From contig CAITVN010000241.1 in the NCBI GenBank assembly GCA_903895855.1, positions 1-53,396 on the forward strand: a stretch of 53,396 bases of DNA. The letters run 5' to 3'. This stretch comes from Oligoflexia bacterium (GTDB lineage Bacteria; Bdellovibrionota; UBA1018). Shown one piece after another: positions 45,049-52,689 of the stretch (the first letter of the stretch is position 1; every line of letters begins with the position of its first letter). Position numbers and translations under genes: made by a program. The notes under the pieces are model-generated. The model did not search any database and had not been told where the DNA came from. It worked only from the letters and a program-made list of their open reading frames with translations.

Positions 45049-46911
45049 CTAACGAACGACGGTTTTCTTCGAAAGCGGCATTCGCCTGCCCACTCCGAAT
45101 GCTTTTCTGCTCACCTTGATCACTGGAGCCGCTTGCCTTCTTTTGAATTCATTGAGTTCAACTTTTGTCAGAACTTCGCGAATTTTCTCGCGAGGCAAAT
45201 TGAGTTTTGCCTTCGCCAAGCTCACCTCAATTTGATCAAGAGTCGCCCGATTTTCGAGGTACTCTCGCAATACGTGATCGAGCACTTCATAAGGCGGCAA
45301 ACTTTCTTGATCAGTTTGATTCGGCCGAAGCTCAGCAGAAGGGGCCTTCGTGATCGACCTCTCAGGAATCAGACCTCCGTTGGTCAAATTCAGGTACCTA
45401 GCCAACTCATAAACTTCAGTTTTATACAAATCACCGATCGGGGCCAAAGCCCCACACATGTCGCCATAAAGAGTGCAGTAACCCATCGCAATTTCACTTT
45501 TATTACCGGTGGTTACCACCATCGCACCATAATGATTAGAAAGGGTCATCAAAACGACCCCACGCAACCTGGCCTGCAAATTCTCAGCAGCCACCGCGTT
45601 CAGCGTGCCACGACGCTCAGACAGCTCACGAGTAAATGCCGAATTGAGAAACTTGATCGGCCGCACTTCAAATGGAATCTTTAAATTTTGAGCCAAGATT
45701 TCGGCATCTTCTAAGCTATGCGATGACGAAAACTGGCTCGGCATCGCGACTCCCAGCACGTTCTTCGCCCCGATGGCTTGGGTAGCTAAAGTCGCCACAA
45801 CAGCCGAGTCAATGCCGCCACTCAATCCAATCACCGCAGATTCACAACCCGACTTGTGCCAGTAATCTCGAATCCCCAGCACCAATGCCTTGGTTAAGTG
45901 ATCGAGGCGCAGGTCAGTAGCACTAGCCGATGCGACAGCCGCCCCGTAATGAGACTCGCCCTTCGACGGTAAAAGCGGAGACACTTGACTCCACTCACTA
46001 CCCCCAGCGCCCAATTGACACTCGAAGGTGGCAAAACCCTCTTCAAAAAAACCCAAGCGCGCAATCAAGTTTCCATCTGAATTCGCAAAAAAAGACCCGC
46101 CGTCAAAAACAATTTCGTCAGTGGCTCCCACTTGATTCACATAAGCCAGTGGCACTTGTAATTCTTTAGCAAGACTTGCATGCAGGCTTTCTCGCTTGAT
46201 GTGCTTTGAAACTTCAAACGGACTGGCCGAAAGTGACAACAAAATCTCAGCGCCAGCCGCTTTTAAGCACTTTGCGGGGCTTAATCCGCCGTAAAGCTTT
46301 CTGCCCAAGTGAGCCTCTTCAGCCCAAAAGTCTTCACAAATTCCAAAACCCACCTTCAGACCATCACAATCCCAAGGTTTGAGATCACCCCCGGGAGCAA
46401 AGTACCTGGCTTCATCAAAAACATCGTAAGTCGGAAGTAAGCACTTCGCTTGACGAAAAACGACTTCGCCGTTTTCTAGCACCCAAAGTGAGTTCTGAAC
46501 CTCGCGGCCACTGGGCGCCTCGTTACGAGTCACTAGGCCGACAACCAGGGCAGTTTGAAGCCCCCGAGTTTTTTCGGCCAATCGCTTAGCTGTCGCGCTC
46601 GCCTCGTCAATGAATTCGGGCCGTTCAACCAAATCAAGAGGTGGATACCCGCAGATCGAAAGTTCAGGAGTCAGAAGCACCCTCGCCCCTTCACTGCATG
46701 CCCGTTCGTAAGCTTTTATGATTTGAGCTTCGTTTTGAATAAAATCGCCAACCGTGGGAGCTAACTGGCCGAGTGAGACCCGAAAGGTTCGGGATTTGGC
46801 CGATTTTTCGCTTGGCGTTCTATTGGGCTTTTCGTGAGGTTTTTCTTGGTGCCTTTCACTGGTTGCCTTATTGCTGTTTTCGAGCTTTTGACGTTTTTTT
46901 TCATCGTTCAT
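45049..46911 (-). CDS. nadE: Glutamine-dependent NAD+ synthetase
   Basis: 620 residues. The N-terminal nitrilase-type glutaminase domain has the triad Glu83 (LLTPELSICGYPPLDL), Lys156 (RQAKCLLP) and Cys192 (GFGICEDFW). The C-terminal synthetase domain has the PP-loop GLSGGIDSAVVATLA and TGNKSEIAMGYCTLYGDMCG. It converts deamido-NAD+ to NAD+ using glutamine and ATP. The first about 42 residues are a Lys/Glu/Ser/Pro-rich extension not seen in most homologues. The promoter should lie in the 46.9-47.3 kb gap. Confidence 0.96.
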   Translation of the reverse strand: MNDEKKRQKLENSNKATSERHQEKPHEKPNRTPSEKSAKSRTFRVSLGQLAPTVGDFIQNEAQIIKAYERACSEGARVLLTPELSICGYPPLDLVERPEFIDEASATAKRLAEKTRGLQTALVVGLVTRNEAPSGREVQNSLWVLENGEVVFRQAKCLLPTYDVFDEARYFAPGGDLKPWDCDGLKVGFGICEDFWAEEAHLGRKLYGGLSPAKCLKAAGAEILLSLSASPFEVSKHIKRESLHASLAKELQVPLAYVNQVGATDEIVFDGGSFFANSDGNLIARLGFFEEGFATFECQLGAGGSEWSQVSPLLPSKGESHYGAAVASASATDLRLDHLTKALVLGIRDYWHKSGCESAVIGLSGGIDSAVVATLATQAIGAKNVLGVAMPSQFSSSHSLEDAEILAQNLKIPFEVRPIKFLNSAFTRELSERRGTLNAVAAENLQARLRGVVLMTLSNHYGAMVVTTGNKSEIAMGYCTLYGDMCGALAPIGDLYKTEVYELARYLNLTNGGLIPERSITKAPSAELRPNQTDQESLPPYEVLDHVLREYLENRATLDQIEVSLAKAKLNLPREKIREVLTKVELNEFKRRQAAPVIKVSRKAFGVGRRMPLSKKTVVR

Positions 46912-47318
46912 TCAGATTGTCCAAGCCACTTTCGTTGTTGTCAGTACTGAGAGCGTAATCAATAACGCTATTAAATCACCGAACTAGCCTGAAGTAAAAG
47001 CCCCGTATGGGGTGTCAACAAAAACACAGTTTTCACATGCTCGTCTTAACATTATGCTCCATACTTATTGAGTCATTGTGTTGAGGTTTTAAAAAACAAG
47101 AAGTACTGGAGTTTACAACAGACCCACGCGTCTGTGGTTGCAGAAATGAAGAAGAAACTTGAAACCGTAAAGGGTTGCATCAAGTAAAAAACGCCGATGA
47201 GGCGCCAAATTAGAAATCATAGCTAGTACAAATGAATAGGGCCGACAAAATTAACTGCTGATTCATTGTCAGCGGTTAGGTTCGTCGGCCCTTTTTCTTA
47301 TATAAGTACTAACTGCGT
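46912..47318. other. Gene-poor gap between nadE and the cytochrome gene
   Basis: The two flanking genes are both on the minus strand. The gap holds a GCCCCGTATGGGGT mini-hairpin, an ACAGAC / GTCTGT inverted repeat, a plus-strand frame of 39 codons with a TTG start (47068-47187), and a long terminator hairpin. I see no confident gene. The nadE promoter is expected here but I cannot pick it out. Confidence 0.5.
47239..47297 (+). terminator. Long intrinsic terminator hairpin with U tract on the plus strand
   Basis: GGGCCGAC and GTCGGCCC enclose a second stem (AACTGCTGA / TCAGCGGTT, one mismatch) and are followed by TTTTTCTTA on the plus strand. On the minus strand it lies 28 nt past the cytochrome stop, but its downstream side there is not U-rich. 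It may be bidirectional. Confidence 0.75.
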
Positions 47319-47876
47319 TCAATCTTTAACGTGGCACTCTTTGCATTTTGTTGGGGCCGCTGGATTGGCAGCGGCCACGTGACAAGCCTTACAAGTCGCA
47401 TGCGCTTTGTCTTTGATCGAGACAGTGTCATTGAAAATTTTTGCAAAGTGAAGCGGCTCAGCTGCATTATGGCAAGCTGCGCAGTTTCCCATAATTCCAT
47501 ACTTGGCATCAGTTTGGTGAGCGCCGTGGTTGAAGGTCACTTTTCCGGTACTGGCTGGAAAAATCAAGAGTTCAGAATCAGTAGCGCGCGAACCAGGCCA
47601 GGTGAGAGCGGTAATCTCATCGAGGTTTGATTTTCCATCACCATCAGAATCGGTTGCTTCAATCGCTGCGAAATCGAGTTTCGCTGTTTGAAGGTCAGCG
47701 CCGTACTGATTCACAAAGCCAGCAACTGCTGGTGAATGGCAAGTAGCGCAGCTATTTAGTTGGGTATTCGCCAATTGAGGATAACGTTCAATAAAGATTT
47801 TTTGCATAGCCTGAGTTGCAAATACCGAATTCGCAAACCCGAGGCCCAAAACCAAAACAAGTGATGCCAGTTTCAT
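47319..47876 (-). CDS. Periplasmic tetraheme c-type cytochrome
   Basis: 185 residues from ATG 47876, with AAGGAG 8 nt upstream; the frame extends further but the upstream part lacks a signal peptide. A signal peptide (MKLASLVLVLGLGFANSVFA) is followed by four heme-binding motifs: CATCH, CAACH, CKACH and CKECH. Between the first and second heme lies DSDGDGKSNLDEI, a calcium-binding loop like thrombospondin type 3 repeats. FNHGAHQ could supply distal His ligands. It probably carries electrons in the periplasm. A dyad resembling an FNR half-site lies about 100 bp upstream. Confidence 0.92.
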   Translation of the reverse strand: MKLASLVLVLGLGFANSVFATQAMQKIFIERYPQLANTQLNSCATCHSPAVAGFVNQYGADLQTAKLDFAAIEATDSDGDGKSNLDEITALTWPGSRATDSELLIFPASTGKVTFNHGAHQTDAKYGIMGNCAACHNAAEPLHFAKIFNDTVSIKDKAHATCKACHVAAANPAAPTKCKECHVKD

Positions 47877-47967
47877 AGAGTGATCTCCTTTTTCTACGGT
47901 TAAATAATAAGGCACTGTTGAGCAATTGACGTACCAACGGAAGTCAAAACATGAACTATTTTGTATT

Positions 47968-47981
47968 TTGTCAAATATCAA
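47968..47981 (-). promoter_or_regulatory. FNR-like imperfect dyad upstream of the cytochrome c gene
   Basis: On the minus strand TTGAT-ATTT-GACAA: the first half equals the FNR half-site TTGAT, while the second (ATCAA expected) is GACAA. It lies about 92 bp before the start codon, in range for activation. A separate inverted pair TTGAC-N12-GTCAA occurs between it and the gene. Only suggestive. Confidence 0.3.
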
Positions 47982-48113
47982 CGGTAAATTAAGGTTTTTT
48001 AATCCAGGCAGGACAATCTCTCATTGAGGGGGTTCATTGAAACCTGAGTAAACCCAGCAAATAAGAATTACTCAGTGGTGAACTTTCGCCCCAAAAAGGG
48101 CAGTGAAAATGAC

Positions 48114-48152
48114 AAAAAAAGAGCCGAACCACTTTCGCAGTTCAGCTCTTTT
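48114..48152 (-). terminator. Intrinsic terminator downstream of ndk
   Basis: On the minus strand AGAGCTGAAC ... GTTCGGCTCT pairs along its length with one G-U, followed by a T run of seven or more. About 60 nt past the ndk stop. The reverse orientation is nearly as good, so it may be bidirectional. Confidence 0.82.
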
Positions 48153-48214
48153 ACTTACCTGTCATTTTTTTGCGGGGTAATTTTCATCACCCCAAAGCTT
48201 CAAATCTATATAGA

Positions 48215-48643
48215 CTAGAAACGCTTTTGCAGTTCGGCTTTATCGAAGAAATAAGCAATTTCTCGTTCAGCAGAAGTTGGGCTATCAGACCCATGAACCG
48301 CATTGGCTTCGATGCTGTCGGCGAAATCTTTGCGAATAGTACCCGCTGCAGCCTTAGCCGGATCAGTGGCGCCCATGATTTCACGATTCAATAGCACAGC
48401 ATTCTCGCCCTCTAGAACCATCAATAGCACTGGACCACTGGTCATGAAGTGAACCAGGCTCTGAAAAAATGGACGCTCGCGGTGTTCAATATAGAACCCT
48501 TCGGCTTTTTCACGAGTCAATTTAGTGAACTTTGCCGCAGAGATGCGCAGACCGCGTTTTTCAAAACGGGTCATGATTTCTCCCATATTGTTTTTTTCGA
48601 CTGCGTTTGGCTTGATGATTGAAAATGTTCTCTCGATTGCCAT
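48215..48643 (-). CDS. ndk: Nucleoside diphosphate kinase
   Basis: 142 residues, usual length. [15 protein letters not shown] at the N-terminus, [21 protein letters not shown], and the active-site histidine in NAVHGSDSP. It transfers the terminal phosphate from ATP to NDPs, balancing nucleotide pools. AAAGGA precedes the ATG. Monocistronic with its own terminator. Confidence 0.97.
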   Translation of the reverse strand: MAIERTFSIIKPNAVEKNNMGEIMTRFEKRGLRISAAKFTKLTREKAEGFYIEHRERPFFQSLVHFMTSGPVLLMVLEGENAVLLNREIMGATDPAKAAAGTIRKDFADSIEANAVHGSDSPTSAEREIAYFFDKAELQKRF

Positions 48644-48748
48644 TGGTTAAAAGGTCCTTTCAGTATTAATCAGTTCTATTAATCATTTCAAATGATTGTG
48701 TTTGCAAAAGGGCTAACTCAGATCGAAAGGGTGGTCAACGTCGAATGC

Positions 48749-49108
48749 TCAACTTTTGCTATTTCTTGTCCACAAAAAGACCGAGACCGAAAGCACCGAT
48801 GCGGTAAACACTGCCTTACCCATCAAAGGTATGCGTTCGTTCTGAAAAATAAACCAAGCTGACCCCGCCATCATTGCCGAGGCCAATACCTTATATTTAG
48901 GCCTAATCGCCTGATGCTGTTTCCAGTCACGTATCGGAGGCCCAAAAACCCGGTGTTGAACCAACCACCGATGAAATCGCTCAGAACCGCGCTCAAAACA
49001 GATGGCCGTGAGAAGCAGGAATGGAGTCGTTGGCAAGAGAGGAACAAAAATTCCGACGATTCCGATGGCTAAAAACAAAAAACCAAAGGCAATCAACAAG
49101 GGCTTCAC
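48749..49108 (-). CDS. DUF454 (YbaN-like) inner-membrane protein
   Basis: 119 residues. IGIVGIFVPLLPTTPFLLLTAICF and RFHRWLVQHRVFGPPIRDW are the family hallmark. Two or three membrane helices. Function unknown. GTG start overlapping the upstream stop (GTGA), so translationally coupled to the methyltransferase gene. Confidence 0.9.
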   Translation of the reverse strand: MKPLLIAFGFLFLAIGIVGIFVPLLPTTPFLLLTAICFERGSERFHRWLVQHRVFGPPIRDWKQHQAIRPKYKVLASAMMAGSAWFIFQNERIPLMGKAVFTASVLSVSVFLWTRNSKS

Positions 49109-50688
49109 TTTTGGGTCACCAGAATATGAACCGAATAGATTTCAAGCTGCCGAACGTGCTTAAAAAACAACCACGGCACATGCTCAACTGAATGAAGGTG
49201 ACGAAACCCTTGATTTGAGTACAGCGCCTGAACCGCTCCTGAAGAAGTGCGAATGGTTTGGGCAATCTTCTTTCGCAGCTTCTTAACCGCCAACGAGTGC
49301 CAAACGTACGGGCTACTTTGAATGGCAATGCCGTTGGGCTCGAGTAGCCCATACTGAAGCTCGGGCAAAAGGGCGGGATCAGTCAACATGTCGATCGCAT
49401 TGAGTGAAACACAAAGGTTAAACTGACTCGTTGAGTCGACGGGCGGCAACTCGATGTCTCCGACCACGAAATCGAAATTTTTTGCAGTAGGGCCGAGAGG
49501 AGTAATCGATACCGCGCGCGACAATCCACCGTTGATCAGATCTTCTGGAATCTTGAGTGACCCTTTATACGTGAGACCCAGCGCCAAGTGCCGGGCGAGA
49601 GCGATGCTGGCAAATGAACTGTCGATTCCGAGGTATGACTGAAAGCTGGTGTGCATGAGAGCTAAGAAACCACCCACCCCACAGCCCAGCTCAAGCGCAC
49701 GAAACTCGGGGTGACTTGTGCGGGCATCGATCCAATTTTTGATTTGATAGCTGGGCCCGGTGTTCCAGTACTTTTCGATCAATTCGGCAATGAGTGAGCT
49801 ACCCTCGCCCTCGAGTGGTTTCCACCATGGGGTGGAACCGGACTGCCGGGATTGGGGGGATTGGTGGGCTTGGGTGTCGAGCAATCTGTCGGTTCGTGGG
49901 TCGTCAGTCTGATCGGGTGTTTTGGTGGTCACACTGTTGGGCTTACCTTGGTGGGCCACTGAGTTGCCCGTGCCTGGGTTGGCAGTTGAGTTGCCCGTGC
50001 CTGGGTTGGCAAAATCGTTACCCCGCAAAACTTTGTTCTGCGTCTTTCTGTCTGCGTCGATCACCGCCGCTGCGGCGGCGGCCGCGGGTAGTGCAATCGC
50101 AGTAGCCTTTGCCAACGAGGTACTGACTCTCGGCGCGGCGGTGCCTAACTCGCTCGGATTCGCCTTCAAATAGTGGGTCATCACATAAAGAGCATTTACC
50201 CGGTCGGCTTCGAGATCTTCTTCAATGTGTTCGGGGTTGGCATTCAACTCAGCCCTGATCGCTTGAAACTCGCTTCGATACTGCGACGGAATTTCTTGGT
50301 CGCCGACCAACTTCGAAATGCCTTTCACATGATTGAGAAGGTAATCACGAACGTCATCAACCAAAATCGCAACACCAGCCAAGATCGGATAGATTGCGCC
50401 ACACTGAGTACACTGAAGATCGCCGGTAATGATTTCAGTTTTGGTTCTTTGACTAATTTCAGCGGGGGCATCTGAGAAAGCGCCTGAAGCTTTCTCGTCA
50501 GCAGGTTTTGCCTCGACATCCAACGAAACTGTCAACAAAACTGTCTCAGCCGTCTTTGCCGTCTTTGCCGTGCGAATCTTGAGCTTGCCCGCACAAGTGA
50601 GCGCTTTGTTAGGCTTGCCTCCACCGATCGCTTGTTGTTTTTTCTTCTTCTTTGGGCAACGTATTTGACTCAAGGTAGAACTGAACAT
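49105..50688 (-). CDS. SAM-dependent methyltransferase with split zinc-ribbon N-terminus and low-complexity insertions
   Basis: 527 residues. The C-terminal about 200 contain a class I methyltransferase domain: FRALELGCGVGGFLALMHTS (motif I), FDFVVGDIELPP and FNLCVSLNAIDML. The N-terminus looks like a Trm112/zinc-ribbon fragment: RCP near residue 11 and LQCTQCGAIYPILAGVAILV near 92-110, but an 80-residue Lys/Thr/Ala-rich stretch separates the halves. Other insertions: an Ala run (LPAAAAAAAV), the repeat NPGTGNSTANPGTGNS, and a Gln/Ser-rich stretch. The substrate is unknown. It is followed by the DUF454 gene in overlap. Confidence 0.82.
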   Translation of the reverse strand: MFSSTLSQIRCPKKKKKQQAIGGGKPNKALTCAGKLKIRTAKTAKTAETVLLTVSLDVEAKPADEKASGAFSDAPAEISQRTKTEIITGDLQCTQCGAIYPILAGVAILVDDVRDYLLNHVKGISKLVGDQEIPSQYRSEFQAIRAELNANPEHIEEDLEADRVNALYVMTHYLKANPSELGTAAPRVSTSLAKATAIALPAAAAAAAVIDADRKTQNKVLRGNDFANPGTGNSTANPGTGNSVAHQGKPNSVTTKTPDQTDDPRTDRLLDTQAHQSPQSRQSGSTPWWKPLEGEGSSLIAELIEKYWNTGPSYQIKNWIDARTSHPEFRALELGCGVGGFLALMHTSFQSYLGIDSSFASIALARHLALGLTYKGSLKIPEDLINGGLSRAVSITPLGPTAKNFDFVVGDIELPPVDSTSQFNLCVSLNAIDMLTDPALLPELQYGLLEPNGIAIQSSPYVWHSLAVKKLRKKIAQTIRTSSGAVQALYSNQGFRHLHSVEHVPWLFFKHVRQLEIYSVHILVTQK

Positions 50689-51104
50689 GAGGCTTCAATC
50701 TCATTGACTGAATCGAGTTGCAAACAAAAGTAGCCGCTGTGGCGGTGATGACTAGCGCAGTGGCGGTGATGACTAGCGCTGTGGCGGTGATGGCTATCGC
50801 TGTGGCGGTGATGGCTATCGCTGCGGCAGTGATGGCTATCGCTGCGGCAGTGATGACTGCAAATCACTAAAAAGCTGGCGAGACATCACAACAAAATAAA
50901 TTCAGCGAAAACACAAATTCAGTTAAACAAAACAACGATACCGCAGCTGGCATTTCATGTTCTAAAAACGCTTTCACACTATAAAAACCCAATCCACAAA
51001 AATAAAAAAACACTTGTTTTTAGCCGCAAAAACGATATTAACGCAAACATTAGAAAGAAATAATTTCACCGATCATTTAAAGAAATCAGGAAAAAAATTC
51101 CCCC
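50689..51104. other. Gap holding the minisatellite and the HNH upstream region
   Basis: 50736-50861 is the 21-bp tandem repeat. The rest is A-rich with a TATAAA-like box near 50980 and short direct repeats of AAATTCAG (50901, 50918 region). No confident coding frame; the small open frames in the repeat are by-products of the repeat period. Confidence 0.6.
50736..50861. repeat. 21-bp minisatellite, six units
   Basis: Six consecutive 21-bp units of the pattern GCTGTGGCGGTGATGACTAGC. Units 1-2 end in ACTAGC, 3-5 in GCTATC, and the last diverges. The period is a multiple of three, so all frames stay open: a His-rich frame on the minus strand and an Ala/Val/Met frame on the plus strand. Neither has a convincing start and Shine-Dalgarno. 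Confidence 0.95.
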
Positions 51105-52388
51105 ATGAATAACAAAAACGACGTTGCTAATTTTCACTCGAGTTTGAGTCAAACCCAAAATTTAAGTACTTCAGAAGATCTCAAACTGTTCACTTCATCT
51201 GAACTCCTTTCGCGAACTAGGGGTCTCGTAGCAGACGAGCGGCGCGCGACTGTTTTATTGATTTCGCACCTCGAGGAAATTCAAAACAGAAGACTTTTCG
51301 CGAAAATTGGTTTTAGTTCAATGTGGGAATTTTGCACAAAGTACCTAAAATTAAGTGAGGGAGCAGCACAAAGGCGAATTCAGGCTATGCGTTTACTTCA
51401 GCGCTTACCCGAGACGCAAAAAGAAATCACCAGGGCCTCAATCGAATCAGGCAATCTTTCGCTGAGTAACGCCTCCTCACTTCAGTCATTCCTACTCGCT
51501 GAAACCAAACGAGGCCATTCGAAAACCGACGTTCAAGACCTCATTACCCAAGCAACAGGAGTCTCTCAGCAAGAACTCCAAGCAAAACTCTGCGAAATTT
51601 CTCCTGAGAAAACGCCAACCGAGCGAACCAGGGTAGTTTCAGCAAAAAAAGATCACGAACTCAAATTTACCATTTCAGACGAGGTCTTTAGAAAGCTTCA
51701 ACAGATCAAAGGCCTCATTGCACACAAACTGCCCAACGCGAGTTTTGCAGATCTCGTCGAGTACCTTGCCAACGATAGCTTGGGGAGACTTGAAAAGAAA
51801 AACGGAATCAAGCAACAAGAGAAAACAAAAACTGAAATGACAACAAAAGCTGAAGCAGCCCCCACTTCACTTACTCACCCCACCTCAGCGCGGATTACCA
51901 GAAAGTGCCAATCCATTCGTGATCCCAAGCCTGCCGACCACCTTCCCGCCTCTCAACTTTCTACGACCGCCGTACGTAGCGCTATCGCCGAGTCTTACGA
52001 TATCTCTTACGATATCTCTGGCGATACTTCGAGCCACGCCATTGCTTTATCAATCACTCCACACCAGACTCTACCGACTCCTCCTACCACCGCCGCTGCG
52101 GCGGTAACCATAAAGGATCACTCGAGCAGACCGCTACCCGCAGGAAAACGGGTATATTTGCCTGTGAAAATGAGGCGCGCCGTATTTGAACGAGCCCAAG
52201 GCAGGTGCGAATACACCTACGAAGAAATAAGGTGCTCGGCAAAGTATTCACTCGAGCTCGATCACATTGTACCTCTCACCCACAATGGCTCAAATGAGTT
52301 AGAAAACGTCAGATTGCTTTGCAAAGCACACAACCTGCAACAAGCAGTTGAAAAAATAGGAATCCGGATTCAGGCGCGCATAGCGTAA
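51105..52388 (+). CDS. HNH endonuclease family protein with helical N-terminal domain
   Basis: 427 residues. The N-terminal 170 residues (SSELLSRTRGLVADERRATV, FSSMWEFCTKYLKLSEGAA, QRRIQAMRLLQRLP) form a helical region typical of a large HNH family in Bdellovibrio-like and actinobacterial genomes. A central Ser/Thr/Ala-rich linker (about 235-345) is low-complexity. The C-terminal HNH domain has RRAVFERAQGRCEYTYEE, then LELDHIVPLTHNGSNELENV and LLCKAHN, the metal-binding His and Asn residues. Probable DNase; the role (defence, mobile element or development) is unknown. AGGAA lies upstream of the ATG at a longish spacing. Confidence 0.85.
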   Translation: MNNKNDVANFHSSLSQTQNLSTSEDLKLFTSSELLSRTRGLVADERRATVLLISHLEEIQNRRLFAKIGFSSMWEFCTKYLKLSEGAAQRRIQAMRLLQRLPETQKEITRASIESGNLSLSNASSLQSFLLAETKRGHSKTDVQDLITQATGVSQQELQAKLCEISPEKTPTERTRVVSAKKDHELKFTISDEVFRKLQQIKGLIAHKLPNASFADLVEYLANDSLGRLEKKNGIKQQEKTKTEMTTKAEAAPTSLTHPTSARITRKCQSIRDPKPADHLPASQLSTTAVRSAIAESYDISYDISGDTSSHAIALSITPHQTLPTPPTTAAAAVTIKDHSSRPLPAGKRVYLPVKMRRAVFERAQGRCEYTYEEIRCSAKYSLELDHIVPLTHNGSNELENVRLLCKAHNLQQAVEKIGIRIQARIA

Positions 52389-52689
52389 ACTTTTTGACAC
52401 CGCCTTTTTCGTCGCCAGCAATGAAGAGGGCGAGAAGGCGCGGATGCGTAAGACCACCTACTTCGTGAAACTACTACCTCGCACGACCACCTACCGACTA
52501 GACACTCCCTTCGTGAACCGATCTGTTTGGAGAATCTACTTAGCTTCATGTTATCAACTAAATATGTGTATTATATCGAGACACGACCACTCACCGTTAG
52601 CCTCACGATAGGGCCGCCACCACTCTCACTACCCAGCCAACTGAGTTCGATTGCCGAGGCGAGATCACTATGATAAGCGTAGCGGCGAT
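52389..52689. other. Gap between the HNH gene and the GDPD gene
   Basis: It contains imperfect repeats of ACGACCACCTA, two TTCGTGAA copies (about 52469 and 52512), and a TATTAT box near 52571 that may be the GDPD promoter -10. I see no gene, tRNA or clear terminator. Confidence 0.45.

Larger units (their letters stand above)
47877..48214. other. Gap between the cytochrome gene and ndk
   Basis: It holds the upstream control region of the cytochrome gene (two minus-strand TTGAC boxes, one of them in the FNR-like dyad at 47968-47981) and, on the ndk side, the ndk terminator. There is no coding frame of interest. Confidence 0.6.

Noticed and set aside
50736..50861. CRISPR array.
   Set aside because: The 21-bp units abut without spacers and are degenerate; no cas genes are present.
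50670..50867. Minus-strand His/Cys-rich open frame across the minisatellite.
   Set aside because: It is simply the repeat read in one of its always-open frames, has no Shine-Dalgarno and overlaps the upstream end of the methyltransferase gene.
51105..52388. Mobile element or intron homing endonuclease.
   Set aside because: There are no terminal repeats, target duplications or transposase nearby; the HNH protein looks like a resident family member.
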